From: JAATGA01 sp047605605
Lineage (GTDB): Bacteria; Pseudomonadota; Alphaproteobacteria; Rhodobacterales; Rhodobacteraceae
DNA: 64,000 nucleotides
Direction of reading: 5' to 3'
Assembly (NCBI GenBank): GCA_047605605.1
Contig: JASGFG010000001.1
Location: 1-64,000, forward strand
Shown: in pieces, positions 51,083-60,299 of the stretch
How positions within the stretch are numbered: the first letter of the stretch is position 1
Layout of the letters: each line of letters opens with the position of its first letter
The notes under the pieces: model-generated
Seen by the model: only the letters and a program-made list of their open reading frames with translations
Databases searched by the model: none
What the model was told of the DNA's origin: nothing
Position numbers and translations under genes: made by a program

Positions 51083-52478
51083 GGGGCCTTTCGCGTTGAC
51101 GCTACGCGCGTCGAACGCCGAGCATCTGCATTGCCTGAACAGCGAAGCCAGCAGGGCAGGGCTTCATCGCGGCATGCCGCTGGCCGATGCCCGCGCGGTC
51201 TGCCCGGGGCTCTCGACCCGGCCGGCCGATCTGGTCCGGGAAGCCGGCACCCTGGAGGCCCTGCGTCGATGGGCGGGGCGTTATGGTCCGCATGCCGCCC
51301 GCGACGGCTCGGACGGGCTGATCGTCGATATCTCCGGCGTTCCGCATCTCTTCGGCGGCGAGCAGGACCTGCTCGAGGATCTGACGGCGCGGCTCGACAG
51401 GGCCGGGATCGCCTCGCAATCGGCGATCGCCGGGACGAGGGGAGGGGCCTGGGCACTGGCCCGGCATGGCGGGGGGGTGATCCCGGAAGGCGGGCTGGTG
51501 GAGCGGCTCGGTAAACTGCCGGTCGCTGCCCTGCGGCTCGGGCCAGATGTCGCTGAAGGACTTGCCCGGCTGGGCCTCAACCGGATCAGTGATCTCGCGA
51601 CGACGCCAAGGGCGCCGCTGGCCCGGCGCTTCGGCCATGAGCTGCTGCGCCGCCTCGACCAGGCGCTCGGCACGCAAGCCGAGCCGGTCGCCGCCGATCC
51701 CGATCCGCCGCACTTCGGGGTGCGGATGACGTTGCCCGAGCCGATCGGCCTGACCGAAGACGTGATGGGCATTCTGGATCGGCTCCTCGCCCGTCTCTGT
51801 GACCAGTTGAAGGCGGCGGGGCAGGGGGCCCGGAAACTCCGGCTGGAACTGCAGCGCGTCGACCGCTCGGCGGCCATCGTCGAGGTCGGCCTTGCCCGGC
51901 CGATGCGCGATCCTCTTCGGATCTCGGCGCTCTTCCATAAGGGCGTGGAAGATGTCGATGCCGGCTTCGGGATCGACGGGCTGCGGCTTTCGGCTATCGT
52001 GACGGAATCTTTGCCGCCAGAGCAGGTCGGCGAGGCCAGGGTTCGGCAAGAGGACGACCTGTCCGATCTGATCTCGCGTCTCGGCAACCGGCTCGGCTTC
52101 GAGGCGGTCCGCCGTTTCCTCCCGGCCGAGAGCCGGATTCCCGAGCGCAGCTTCCTCACCGCTCCGGCGGCCTATGCCGAGGCGGAAGCTTTCCCGAAGC
52201 GCCGCCGCCCGCGCCGCCCGGTCACGATCTTCCCGCCAGAGGCACTCGCTGCCGTCTCCGGCAACCCGCCGGCCCGGTTCACCTGGCGCCGGATGAGCTT
52301 CACCACCCTCCGCGCCGCCGGACCCGAGCGGATCACCCCGGAATGGTGGTTCGACGACCCCGCCTGGCGCTCCGGGGTCCGCGACTATTGGCGCGTCGAG
52401 ACCCGGCGAGGGCTGCGGCTCTGGCTCTTCCGCACGCCCCAGGCCCCGGCCTGGTATGCGCAGGGGGTATTCCTATGA
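51009..52478 (+). CDS. imuB: ImuB, Y-family polymerase-like protein
   Basis: 489 residues. Y-family fold lacking the catalytic acidic residues, as is normal for ImuB: RLLSIWFPRLASDV at the N-terminus, GLHRGMPLADARAVCPGL, IVDISGVPHLFGGE, and a C-terminal WWFDDPAWRSGVRDYWRVE. Acts as the hub linking the beta clamp, ImuA and DnaE2. Stop overlaps the dnaE2 start (ATGA). Confidence 0.9.
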   Translation: MARRLLSIWFPRLASDVSLRARPLEGPFALTLRASNAEHLHCLNSEASRAGLHRGMPLADARAVCPGLSTRPADLVREAGTLEALRRWAGRYGPHAARDGSDGLIVDISGVPHLFGGEQDLLEDLTARLDRAGIASQSAIAGTRGGAWALARHGGGVIPEGGLVERLGKLPVAALRLGPDVAEGLARLGLNRISDLATTPRAPLARRFGHELLRRLDQALGTQAEPVAADPDPPHFGVRMTLPEPIGLTEDVMGILDRLLARLCDQLKAAGQGARKLRLELQRVDRSAAIVEVGLARPMRDPLRISALFHKGVEDVDAGFGIDGLRLSAIVTESLPPEQVGEARVRQEDDLSDLISRLGNRLGFEAVRRFLPAESRIPERSFLTAPAAYAEAEAFPKRRRPRRPVTIFPPEALAAVSGNPPARFTWRRMSFTTLRAAGPERITPEWWFDDPAWRSGVRDYWRVETRRGLRLWLFRTPQAPAWYAQGVFL

Positions 52479-55400
52479 CCGCATACGCCGAACTTTGCGT
52501 CACCACCAACTTCACCTTCCTCACCGGGGCCTCGCATCCGGAGGAACTCGTCACCCGGGCCGCCGAACTCGGTCTGGCGGCGATCGCGATCACCGACCGC
52601 AACTCGGTCGCCGGGGTGGTGCGGGCATATTCGGCGCTGAAGGAGCTGAAGCGGCTCCGGGAGGAGGAAAACGCCATGCCGGAGACCGCGCAGGAAGGAC
52701 CGGTGATCCGGTCGCAGCGGGTGACCGACCATTCCAGCCGCCAGACCGTGCCGCATTTTACCGGCGGCACCGCCGGCCCCCACCTGCCCGACAGGCCTCT
52801 GCCGCGGCTGATCCCCGGCGCCCGGCTGGTGCTGACCGACAGCCCGGTCGAATGGCTGGCGCTTCCCACCGATCTTGCCGCCTGGTCCCGGCTGACCCGG
52901 CTTCTCTCGCTCGGCAAAAGGCGGGCGCCGAAGGGCCAGTGTCATCTCGGCATGGCAGACCTCGAGGAATGGGGCAGGGGGCTCGTCCTGATCGCCTTGC
53001 CGCCCGACCCGCTCGAGGACCGCAGCTTCGGGCGCGACCTGCGCCGCATTGCCGGCCGTTTCTCCGGGCATTGCTATCTCGGTGCCGCGCCCGTCTATGA
53101 CGGCCAGGACCAGGAGCGGTTCGACCGGCTGGCCGAGATCTCCCAGGCGACCGGCTTGCCCAAGGTGGCGGTTGGCGAGGTGATGATGCATCGTTCCTCC
53201 CGTCGGCCGCTGGCCGATGTGCTGACCTGCATCCGCGAGCACTGCACCATCGACAGCATCGGCGAACGGCGGCTGGCCAATGGCGAGCGCAGGCTGAAGT
53301 CGGGCGAGGAGCTGGCCCGGATCTTCCACCGCTATCCCGGCGCGATCCGCCGCACGCTCGAGATCGCCGACCGTTGCGCCTTCAGCCTGGACCAGCTGCG
53401 CTATCAATATCCCGACGAGGCGCGCGACGGCGAGCTCGCCCAGGACCGGCTGGAACGGCTGGCGCGCGAGGGTCTCGCCTGGCGCTATCCGGCAGGGCCG
53501 CCGCCGAAGATCGTGGCCCGGGTCGGGAAGGAGCTGCAACTGATCCGGGAGGTGGACTACGCGCCCTATTTCCTGACCGTTCACGACATCGTCCAGTACG
53601 CCCGCTCCAAGGGCATTCTCTGCCAGGGCCGCGGTTCGGCGGCCAATTCCGTGGTCTGCTACCTTCTCGGCATCACCGAGGTGCCGCCCGAGTCGATCAC
53701 CCTGATCTTCGAACGCTTCATCTCGAAGGAACGCGGCGAGCCGCCGGACATCGATGTCGACTTCGAGCATGAGCGGCGCGAGGAGGTGATCCAGTGGATC
53801 TACGAGCGCTACACCCGTGAGCGGGCGGGCCTGACCGCGGTGGTGATCCATTTCCGGTCACGGGCCGCGATCCGCGAGGTCGGCAAGGTGATGGGGCTGA
53901 GCCAGGATGTGATCGCCCGGCTTTCCGGGCAGATCTGGGGTTGGTCTTCCTCGGCGCCGGGCGAGGATCGCCTGCGCGATGCCGGCCTCAACCCGGAAGA
54001 TCGCCGCGTGGCGCTGGCGGCGCAGTTGATCGGCGAGATCATCGGCTTCCCGCGCCATTTGAGCCAGCATGTCGGCGGCTTCGTCATCACCAGGGGGCGG
54101 CTCGACGAGCTCTGCCCGATCGAGAACGCCGCGATGGAGGATCGCACCGTCATCGAATGGGACAAGGACGACATCGATGCCCTCGGCCTCCTGAAGGTCG
54201 ACGTGCTCGCCCTCGGCATGCTGACCGCGACCCGCAAGGCCTTCGGGCTGCTCGCCGATCATCGGCGAGAGCATCTGACGCTGGCGAATGTTCCGCCCGA
54301 GGACGTCCACGTCTATGACATGCTCTGCCGCGCCGATGCCATCGGCGTGTTTCAGGTGGAAAGCCGGGCGCAGTTGAATTTCCTGCCCCGGATGCGGCCG
54401 CGGACCTTCTACGATCTCGTCTGCGAGGTCGCCATCGTCCGGCCGGGGCCAATCCAGGGCGGCATGGTACATCCCTTCATAAATCGACGGCAAGGCCGGG
54501 AACCCGTCGAGGACCTCGGCCCGGCGATGATGGAAGTTCTTGGCCGCACCTATGGCGTGCCGCTTTTCCAGGAACAGGCGATGCAGATCGCCGTGGTCGC
54601 CGCCGGCTTCACCCCGGCTGAGGCCGACCGGCTGCGGCGGTCGCTGGCGACCTTCAAACGCATGGGCACCATCGGATCGTTCAGGGACCGTTTCATCAGC
54701 GGCATGCTGGAGCGCGGCTACGATGCCGAGTTCGCGACCCGCTGCTTTGCCCAGATCGAGGGCTTCGGCAGCTACGGCTTCCCGGAAAGCCATGCCGCCT
54801 CTTTCGCGAGGCTCGTCTACATTTCCGCTTGGCTCAAATGCCACCATCAGGCGATCTTCACCTGCGCGCTGCTGAACGCCCAGCCGATGGGCTTCTATGC
54901 GCCGGCGCAGCTGGTTCGGGATGCCCGCGATCACGGGGTCGAGGTCCGGCCGGTTTCCATCAACCATTCCGAATGGCATTGCACCATCGAGCCGCGGGCG
55001 GATGGTTCGCTCGCGCTTCGCCTGGGCTTCCGGCAGGTGAAGGGCCTGCGCGAGGAGGATGCGGACTGGATCGCCGCCGCCCGGGGCAATGGCTATCCCG
55101 ATGTCGAAAGCGTCTGGCGGCGGGCCGGGGTTCGGCCCGATGTCTTGGCCCGGCTCGCGGAAGCTGATGCCTTTGCCTGCCTGGGGCTGAGCCGACGCGA
55201 CGCCTTGTGGCAGGCGAAGGCGCTGCAGGCCCCGAAGCCGCTGCCGCTCTTCGGCCTCGATGGCGAGGGAGAATGCGAGCCCATGGTCGAGTTGCCCCGG
55301 ATGACCCTCGGCCAGGAGGTGATCGAGGATTATCTCGCGTTGCGGCTGTCGCTCCGCGCCCATCCGCTGGAACTGCTGCGGCCGAACCTGCCGGAGAGCC

Positions 55401-55816
55401 TGGCCCATCATCGCCTTGCCGAGGCGAAGGGCAGGGTGACCGTCACCGGTCTTGTCATCACCCGGCAGCGGCCGGGCACGGCCTCGGGGGTGATCTTCCT
55501 CACGCTCGAGGACGAGACCGGGGTGGCCAATGTGGTGGTCTGGCGGAAGGTCTACCAGGCCTTCCGGGCGGCCGTGGTTGCCGGGCGGCTTTTGCGCGTC
55601 ATCGGGCGGATCGAAAGGGACGGTCCGGTCACCCATCTGATTGCCGAGCAGGTCGAGGATCTCTCCGGACGGCTGGCGACCTTGGGGCACCAGTTGCGGA
55701 TCGGCGCCGGGGCCGAGAGGGCAGGGGAGACGGTCAGGCCGGCGAGGACAGCCGGGCGGGCGCGGCATCCACGCGAGCAGGCGAAGAAGCTCTTTCCGAG
55801 CAGGGATTTCCACTGA
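52475..55816 (+). CDS. dnaE2: error-prone DNA polymerase III alpha subunit, DnaE2/ImuC
   Basis: 1113 residues from ATG 52475, standard for DnaE2. PHP domain at the N-terminus (TNFTFLTGASHPEEL, ITDRNSVAG), palm motif PPDIDVDFEHERR with Asp425/427/429, GRGSAANS, QHVGGFVITRG and a C-terminal OB fold (VTGLVITRQRPGTASGVIF). Polymerase of the SOS mutagenesis complex. The insert from about residue 65 to 105 (with FTGGTAGPHLPDRPLPRLI) is variable in the family. Confidence 0.93.
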   Translation: MTAYAELCVTTNFTFLTGASHPEELVTRAAELGLAAIAITDRNSVAGVVRAYSALKELKRLREEENAMPETAQEGPVIRSQRVTDHSSRQTVPHFTGGTAGPHLPDRPLPRLIPGARLVLTDSPVEWLALPTDLAAWSRLTRLLSLGKRRAPKGQCHLGMADLEEWGRGLVLIALPPDPLEDRSFGRDLRRIAGRFSGHCYLGAAPVYDGQDQERFDRLAEISQATGLPKVAVGEVMMHRSSRRPLADVLTCIREHCTIDSIGERRLANGERRLKSGEELARIFHRYPGAIRRTLEIADRCAFSLDQLRYQYPDEARDGELAQDRLERLAREGLAWRYPAGPPPKIVARVGKELQLIREVDYAPYFLTVHDIVQYARSKGILCQGRGSAANSVVCYLLGITEVPPESITLIFERFISKERGEPPDIDVDFEHERREEVIQWIYERYTRERAGLTAVVIHFRSRAAIREVGKVMGLSQDVIARLSGQIWGWSSSAPGEDRLRDAGLNPEDRRVALAAQLIGEIIGFPRHLSQHVGGFVITRGRLDELCPIENAAMEDRTVIEWDKDDIDALGLLKVDVLALGMLTATRKAFGLLADHRREHLTLANVPPEDVHVYDMLCRADAIGVFQVESRAQLNFLPRMRPRTFYDLVCEVAIVRPGPIQGGMVHPFINRRQGREPVEDLGPAMMEVLGRTYGVPLFQEQAMQIAVVAAGFTPAEADRLRRSLATFKRMGTIGSFRDRFISGMLERGYDAEFATRCFAQIEGFGSYGFPESHAASFARLVYISAWLKCHHQAIFTCALLNAQPMGFYAPAQLVRDARDHGVEVRPVSINHSEWHCTIEPRADGSLALRLGFRQVKGLREEDADWIAAARGNGYPDVESVWRRAGVRPDVLARLAEADAFACLGLSRRDALWQAKALQAPKPLPLFGLDGEGECEPMVELPRMTLGQEVIEDYLALRLSLRAHPLELLRPNLPESLAHHRLAEAKGRVTVTGLVITRQRPGTASGVIFLTLEDETGVANVVVWRKVYQAFRAAVVAGRLLRVIGRIERDGPVTHLIAEQVEDLSGRLATLGHQLRIGAGAERAGETVRPARTAGRARHPREQAKKLFPSRDFH

Positions 55817-55845
55817 CTGGTTCGGTCCCTACGAGGCGGCGGCAG

Positions 55846-56046
55846 TCATGGCCGTGCCGACTTGCTCGTGTAGCCACGGCGGCGCTTTGTGTTGATCAGC
55901 TTCAGGAAAGCGATACGCGCCTCGTCATCGTGGTCGAAAGTCTCGATCATGGACCGGCCAGTTGTCCCGATCCGTCCCCAGTACCGGATGACTGACGCGC
56001 CGCCGAAGAGCGTCGGTTGCACGCCAGCCGCGTAAAACCGGCGCAT
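55846..56046 (-). CDS. WGR-domain protein, possibly 5' truncated
   Basis: 66 residues: MRRFYAAGVQPTLFGG, IRYWGRIGTTGRSMIETF and KRRRGYTS are the WGR domain, a nucleic-acid-associated module. Intact relatives begin 15 or more residues earlier with a segment ending in DxARNMRRFY. Here VDAARN precedes the ATG in frame, but the sequence farther up needs one-base shifts to continue, so the 5' end may be decayed. Confidence 0.65.
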   Translation of the reverse strand: MRRFYAAGVQPTLFGGASVIRYWGRIGTTGRSMIETFDHDDEARIAFLKLINTKRRRGYTSKSARP

Positions 56047-56398
56047 GTTGCGCGCGGCGTCTACGCGTGGAGGTGAACAGGTCCATCATCATCGATCTCC
56101 ATGCTGGGAATCCTGCATGGCGCACTGTCGGCGGTCCAATGACTTTGCTGAATCCGAAGCCCCGGTAAGACTCAGATCCGTGACGAATCTCTGTGCAGGC
56201 TTGGATGGGGCGCAGGAGGTGAGTTCGCCTTCCGATCCGGCCTCCCGCTTTCCCGATGCTGCGCTCTAGAGCGATGATCGCTCGGGTGTGTCTGCTCCGC
56301 GGCGCTCTGCCGATCGCCGCCGAAGGGCGAACGTAGCGGTTGCCCTTGGTCGATCGTTCTGGTCCAGTCCCAGCGACAATCTGACGGGACGGAATTCG
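56047..56398. other. 350-base region without a recognisable gene
   Basis: Between the WGR gene and the bactofilin gene. Open frames here lack ribosome sites and family resemblance. It should contain the bactofilin promoter; no clear operator or terminator seen. Confidence 0.35.
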
Positions 56399-56761
56399 AT
56401 GACGAGCAGCACTGCCCCAGCGACGAAATGGGCTGAACCAGCGAAGGCAGGGGCCCGGCGCAGCATCCTGGCTGCGGATCTGGTGATCGAAGGCGACGTA
56501 ACTTCGACCGGTCCCGTCGACGTGCAGGGGAGAGTTGCCGGGCAGGTGAAGGCGCCGGAAGTCCTGATCTCCCCGACCGGCACGATCGATGGGACTGCGC
56601 TTGCCCATGACCTTGCTGTTCAAGGCCAGATCTCGGGCGCCGTTGAAGCGCATACAGTGTCCCTTTCCGCGAGTGCCGTTATCCAGGCCGATGTTACCCA
56701 TGAGCGGATCGCCATCGAATCCGGCGCAGAGATCGAGGGCCAGTTGAAGCGTTTGGCCTGA
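56399..56761 (+). CDS. bactofilin family (polymer-forming cytoskeletal) protein
   Basis: 120 residues from ATG 56399. A short disordered N-terminus precedes a DUF583 right-handed beta-helix: LVIEGDVTSTGPVDVQGRV, ISPTGTIDGTALAHDLAVQGQ and SLSASAVIQADVTHERIAIE. Bactofilins form filaments without nucleotide. Unusual on a plasmid; no peptidoglycan hydrolase partner is adjacent. Convergent with the cassette that follows. Confidence 0.85.
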   Translation: MTSSTAPATKWAEPAKAGARRSILAADLVIEGDVTSTGPVDVQGRVAGQVKAPEVLISPTGTIDGTALAHDLAVQGQISGAVEAHTVSLSASAVIQADVTHERIAIESGAEIEGQLKRLA

Positions 56762-56792
56762 GTGGCCCAAGGCGCGCGATTCTATGCGCGCC

Positions 56793-57251
56793 CTACAGCC
56801 TCCGGCGTTCGGCCTTCGCAAGGTGAACCAGCCGGTAGGCAGCAATCTCGATGTCACGGCATTTGCCTGAATCCGCCCTACGCGAATGGCTCCCGAAATC
56901 CCCGAAGGTGCAGGACACATCATAGCGGTTCACTGCGACTTGCATTGCTCGCTGAGATTTCTGGCGAGCACGGAAGAGCTCATCTGACAGTTCCGTTAGG
57001 AAGGTCAGGCGGCCGACGATGGCACCCTCGGTCACTTTGTCGCGAGATGGATCAGGGTCCTTTGACCAATAGCTGGTAGCGAGATCCCTGACTTCGAACA
57101 CTACGCGCTCAATCGCGGCTAAGTCAGCGTCTTGTTGGGCATCACGCTTGACTGAACGGTCAAAAAACTTTGCAAGTAGTCGCTCCCCTGCACGCGTCAA
57201 GAGAGCCGCACCTGCACCGACGAGTGCCGGTATCGCGATCTCCCAGTTCAT
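56793..57251 (-). CDS. membrane-anchored hypothetical protein of the ATPase/DUF4325 cassette
   Basis: 152 residues. Residues 4-20 (EIAIPALVGAGAALLTR) form an N-terminal membrane segment; the rest is a charged, probably helical cytoplasmic region (RLTFLTELSDELFRARQKSQ) ending in a basic tail. No family recognised. ATG 57251 lies one base after the stop of the DUF4325 gene, so translation is coupled; third gene of the cassette. Confidence 0.6.
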   Translation of the reverse strand: MNWEIAIPALVGAGAALLTRAGERLLAKFFDRSVKRDAQQDADLAAIERVVFEVRDLATSYWSKDPDPSRDKVTEGAIVGRLTFLTELSDELFRARQKSQRAMQVAVNRYDVSCTFGDFGSHSRRADSGKCRDIEIAAYRLVHLAKAERRRL

Positions 57252-57602
57252 TCAATGCCCGCGAGCGCCACCGGCACGGACAGGGGTTGCGCCACGCACG
57301 AAATCCTCGATCAAAAGGATGAAGCGGTTGAAGCCAGGCTGGGTTGCGACAAGGTGAAAGGCTGCAAGGACCTGTTCAGGTGTGAACCCGTAGTTGCGTA
57401 CCAAACCCGCAAAAGCCTCATCAAGGAACGATGAAGGGTAGCCTGCAGCGCCGTCCAGCACAACATCTGCCGTCTTGCCCTGCTTGATGATGGGCAGCAA
57501 AAACTCCTCGCGGAAGGTGGTACCGTTGCCCTTCCCGTCCTCTGGATAGCGTCCACCTGGATATGGCGTGTAGTCGCGCGCGATGTTGATGCTGGTTGTC
57601 AT
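57252..57602 (-). CDS. STAS-like DUF4325 domain protein
   Basis: 116 residues. The core REEFLLPIIKQGKTADVVLDGAA, then GYPSSFLDEAFAGLVRN (residues 54-70), is the STAS-like DUF4325 pattern. STAS domains of anti-anti-sigma factors carry a phosphorylatable Ser/Thr after the second strand; here Ser57-Ser58 sit at the comparable place. The ATPase encoded 4 bases upstream has a SpoIIAB-like nucleotide pocket, which suggests a kinase-substrate or binding pair. The function of DUF4325 is not established to my knowledge. Confidence 0.75.
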   Translation of the reverse strand: MTTSINIARDYTPYPGGRYPEDGKGNGTTFREEFLLPIIKQGKTADVVLDGAAGYPSSFLDEAFAGLVRNYGFTPEQVLAAFHLVATQPGFNRFILLIEDFVRGATPVRAGGARGH

Positions 57603-57606
57603 GATT

Positions 57607-58713
57607 CTACTGCTTCTCGTGGGTGCCTACCGGGATTCGCCACTCGACGAGAGTACCCCCGATATGTAGCGCTTCGTCCTTCTTCTCGATGCGTCCACCG
57701 TGATGATATAGGACACTGCCGGTTCCGCTCAATATACGAACGCTTGAACCCGGTGTTGTTTCCACGGCTCTGATCACATCTTGTAGTCCTTTTCCGTGAC
57801 CGCCCTGCAACGAAGTGCGGTCCATCTCGATAGCTGCCGCGATCAGATTTGAGGCGTCTTTGAGCCCTGTGGCCAGGCTGCCGAACGTTTCGGTCACCCT
57901 CGCGCGCACACGCTCCCAGCCTGACCACTTTGGCAATGTCTCGGGGATACCCACCCCTTGATCGTAAACCAAGAACTTCACACAGCCCTCGACCGGATTC
58001 CAGCTGGCCGTAGCCCACCAACCCTTGACGAGCGGAGGGAACTCATACTCGTGCTCGTCGGGGTAGGCATGGAGTTTGGCATTGTAGGCAGCCTCCACTA
58101 ACGCTGGGTAAACCGTGGGATCTTGGTCAAGAATCTCTGCAACAGTGCTGAGTTGTTTCATCGTGGTCTGCAGGAACTCTTGGTCAATTTGCGTGCTGGA
58201 GAACATCTCGAGGACGGTTACCTCGCTGACAAAGGCCTCTCGTCTCATCCGCCGAGGTAGCTTTACCCTGAGTAGCTTGAAAAAACCCAGCCCAGCAAGC
58301 AGGCGGCGTACCTCAGGGTTCCAGTCGGCAATATTCCGGGCGCGGAGCCAAGGGCCGCGATGAATGCGCCAGCGATGAATTTCTGCGCCCAGGACCAGCG
58401 CTCCCGCGAGGCTGATACGCTTGATAGTGGACAGATCCAGGAAAATCTGCGGCCGCTTGCCGTCTGGCATCGTGGCAAACACCGCCCCTTTCAACTCCCT
58501 CAGACAACCGACCGTCTCGGCATAGTTTTGCGAGAAGCTGAACACTGCGGGTGGCGCAATCCGAGTTGCCAGTGCCGCAGCAACGTGCTGGGACCGGCCC
58601 TGCTTCGCGGTGGCCCGCCTAGCAAGAAGACTCAGCCGCCGCACAGCTTTTCGCCACTTTGCGAACGCGCGACGCGCTCGCCGCTGCTGCTCTGATGGCG
58701 ATAGACTCTTCAT
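57607..58713 (-). CDS. GHKL-type ATP-binding protein with STAS-like N-terminal half
   Basis: 368 residues from ATG 58713. A basic N-terminus (residues 1-45), then a STAS-like region (QIFLDLSTIKRISLAGALVLGAEI), then a HATPase domain: N-box EAAYNAKLHAY (Glu207, Asn211), G1 box YDQGVGIP (Asp251-Gly255) and G2 box GGHGKG (304-309). The N-box resembles anti-sigma-factor kinases rather than two-component sensors, and no phospho-accepting His domain or sensor is evident. First gene of a three-gene unit, followed by the DUF4325 protein and the membrane protein. Confidence 0.75.
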   Translation of the reverse strand: MKSLSPSEQQRRARRAFAKWRKAVRRLSLLARRATAKQGRSQHVAAALATRIAPPAVFSFSQNYAETVGCLRELKGAVFATMPDGKRPQIFLDLSTIKRISLAGALVLGAEIHRWRIHRGPWLRARNIADWNPEVRRLLAGLGFFKLLRVKLPRRMRREAFVSEVTVLEMFSSTQIDQEFLQTTMKQLSTVAEILDQDPTVYPALVEAAYNAKLHAYPDEHEYEFPPLVKGWWATASWNPVEGCVKFLVYDQGVGIPETLPKWSGWERVRARVTETFGSLATGLKDASNLIAAAIEMDRTSLQGGHGKGLQDVIRAVETTPGSSVRILSGTGSVLYHHGGRIEKKDEALHIGGTLVEWRIPVGTHEKQ

Positions 58714-58807
58714 GCAGAAAGATCTTCCAGGGCGCGATTTCTGACTTGGCACTAACCGCCCTTCCGGACTTGGACAAGCAGCATTGCTTCCCACGGAGCC
58801 TTGATGC

Positions 58808-59227
58808 TCAGCCGCGGCGATGCAGCATGGACCGAAGCAAATCCAAAAGGGCGCGCCTGGCCGCCGGGGGCATGGGGGCTATCGCCGCAAGCAACTTGCG
58901 ACCTTCTGGACTCTGGGCAAAATCCTGCACTGTCGCCGATCGAGGATCTTCAAGGCCTGTACGCGTCGGCAGGTCGCGGAAGAACTCCGCTGGTGCGACT
59001 TCGTAGACGTGGGCGAGTTCATAAAGGCGCGGAGCCGGCAAGGTGCTGCTTCCTCGCTCATACTTCTGGACTTGCTGATAGCTGATGCCGAGGCGCTTCG
59101 CAACCGCCACCAGCGTCAGCCCGCGCGCCTGCCGCAGTTCCAGAAGGCGCTCTCCGATCTTCCGATTGACCAGAGTCGTCCCATCGGTTTCTGTTTCCGG
59201 GCTCGCGCCCGGATCCGCTGCTGCCAT
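58808..59227 (-). CDS. XRE-family helix-turn-helix regulator
   Basis: 139 residues from ATG 59227. Helix-turn-helix IGERLLELRQARGLTLVAVAKRLG then ISYQQVQKYERGSSTLPAP, as in phage- and plasmid-type XRE regulators. The C-terminal 60 residues are helical. Lies 94 bases upstream of the ATPase cassette in the same direction and may regulate it. Confidence 0.82.
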   Translation of the reverse strand: MAAADPGASPETETDGTTLVNRKIGERLLELRQARGLTLVAVAKRLGISYQQVQKYERGSSTLPAPRLYELAHVYEVAPAEFFRDLPTRTGLEDPRSATVQDFAQSPEGRKLLAAIAPMPPAARRALLDLLRSMLHRRG

Positions 59228-59316
59228 GGTTCTCTCTGGCGTGGCGATAGGAGGCCATAGCTGCGGTTCGCCCCCGCATTCGCTTCCTGGACCCAGGATC
59301 GGGGAGCGACTGTATC

Positions 59317-60299
59317 TCAAGTCAAGCCCGTCACCGCATGATCGGCACGCCAAGTCTGCTTGGATTTGATCATCGCGTTCAGAATGACGATGATCTTTCG
59401 CATGATAGCGACGATCGCTACCTTGGGCTTTTTGCCAGCGGCCAGCAATCGCTTGTAGATGGATTTGAGGCGAGCATTGTTGCGTGTCGCTGCGCCCATG
59501 GTGGCCATGTAGAGAACACGGCGAACGCCTGACCTGCCGCCACCAATCGCGCGATAGCCCTGCTGTTTTCCGCTATCCCGATTGATCGGTGCCACCCCGA
59601 CCAGCGCTGCGGCCTGCTTGTCGGTCATGTCTCCGAGCTCGGGCAGATCGGCGATGAGTGTGCGAGCTGTCGTTGCCGCGAAGCCCGGAATGCTTTCGAT
59701 GATCTCGCGGCGCCGGCGCCAGTCCTCATCCTGCTGGATCATGGCGTCGATCTCAACCTCGACCGCCGCGAGTTGCTTGTCCAGGAAAGCCAGTGTTTGT
59801 CGGATCATCTGGCTGATCCGACGCTCGCGCGACTGTTGCTGGCGGTTCAGTTCCTGATTTCGCATGTGGATGATCTGCCTCCGACGCGCGCACAAGGCTC
59901 TGAAAACCTCAGATTTCTGGTCACCGATGCGGTTCGGCTCCGGTTTCATCATCGCTCCGTATAGGCAATGAGACGGGCGTCTTGCTGATCTGTCTTGGCG
60001 CTGTGACCCGTTGCCTTGGCGAAGTCCCTGATCCAGCGCGGATTGATCCTGGCAACCGAATACTCCGCACCTTGAAGGGCGTTGAACAGCGGCGCTTCCA
60101 AGCCGCCGGTTGCCTCCATCACGATTATCTCGACCTTGGCTGAGCGCAGCCAGCGGACCAGCTTGCGGAAACCCGCAGCATTATTGTCGAAGCGTTCCTT
60201 GATGGCCGCCGGATGAAGAAAAACATCGAACCAGGCCTTGGACACGTCGATGCCGAGAATCTGGAGATCGGAGAGAGCCGGGGTTGCTGCAATGTTCAA
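59317..60299 (-). mobile_element. IS110-family transposase, split into two frames
   Basis: Frame 1 (60299 to 59949, 116 codons) has the DEDD RuvC-like start GIDVSKAWFDV, MEATGG and TDQQDARLIA. Frame 2 (59952 to 59317, 211 codons) continues KPEPNRIGDQ, ARRRQIIHMR, the Tnp20 core IPGFAATTARTLIA, LVGVAPINRDSG and RRVLYMATMGA. In intact elements these form one ORF of about 320 residues. The break is at GAGCGATGATGAAA, where the first frame ends TGA and the second starts ATG, a 4-base overlap. A frameshift mutation is likely; coupled translation into two subunits is possible. Confidence 0.82.

Noticed and set aside
53858..55813. Minus-strand ORF of 651 codons
   Set aside because: Antisense to dnaE2, whose catalytic motifs are in the plus frame.
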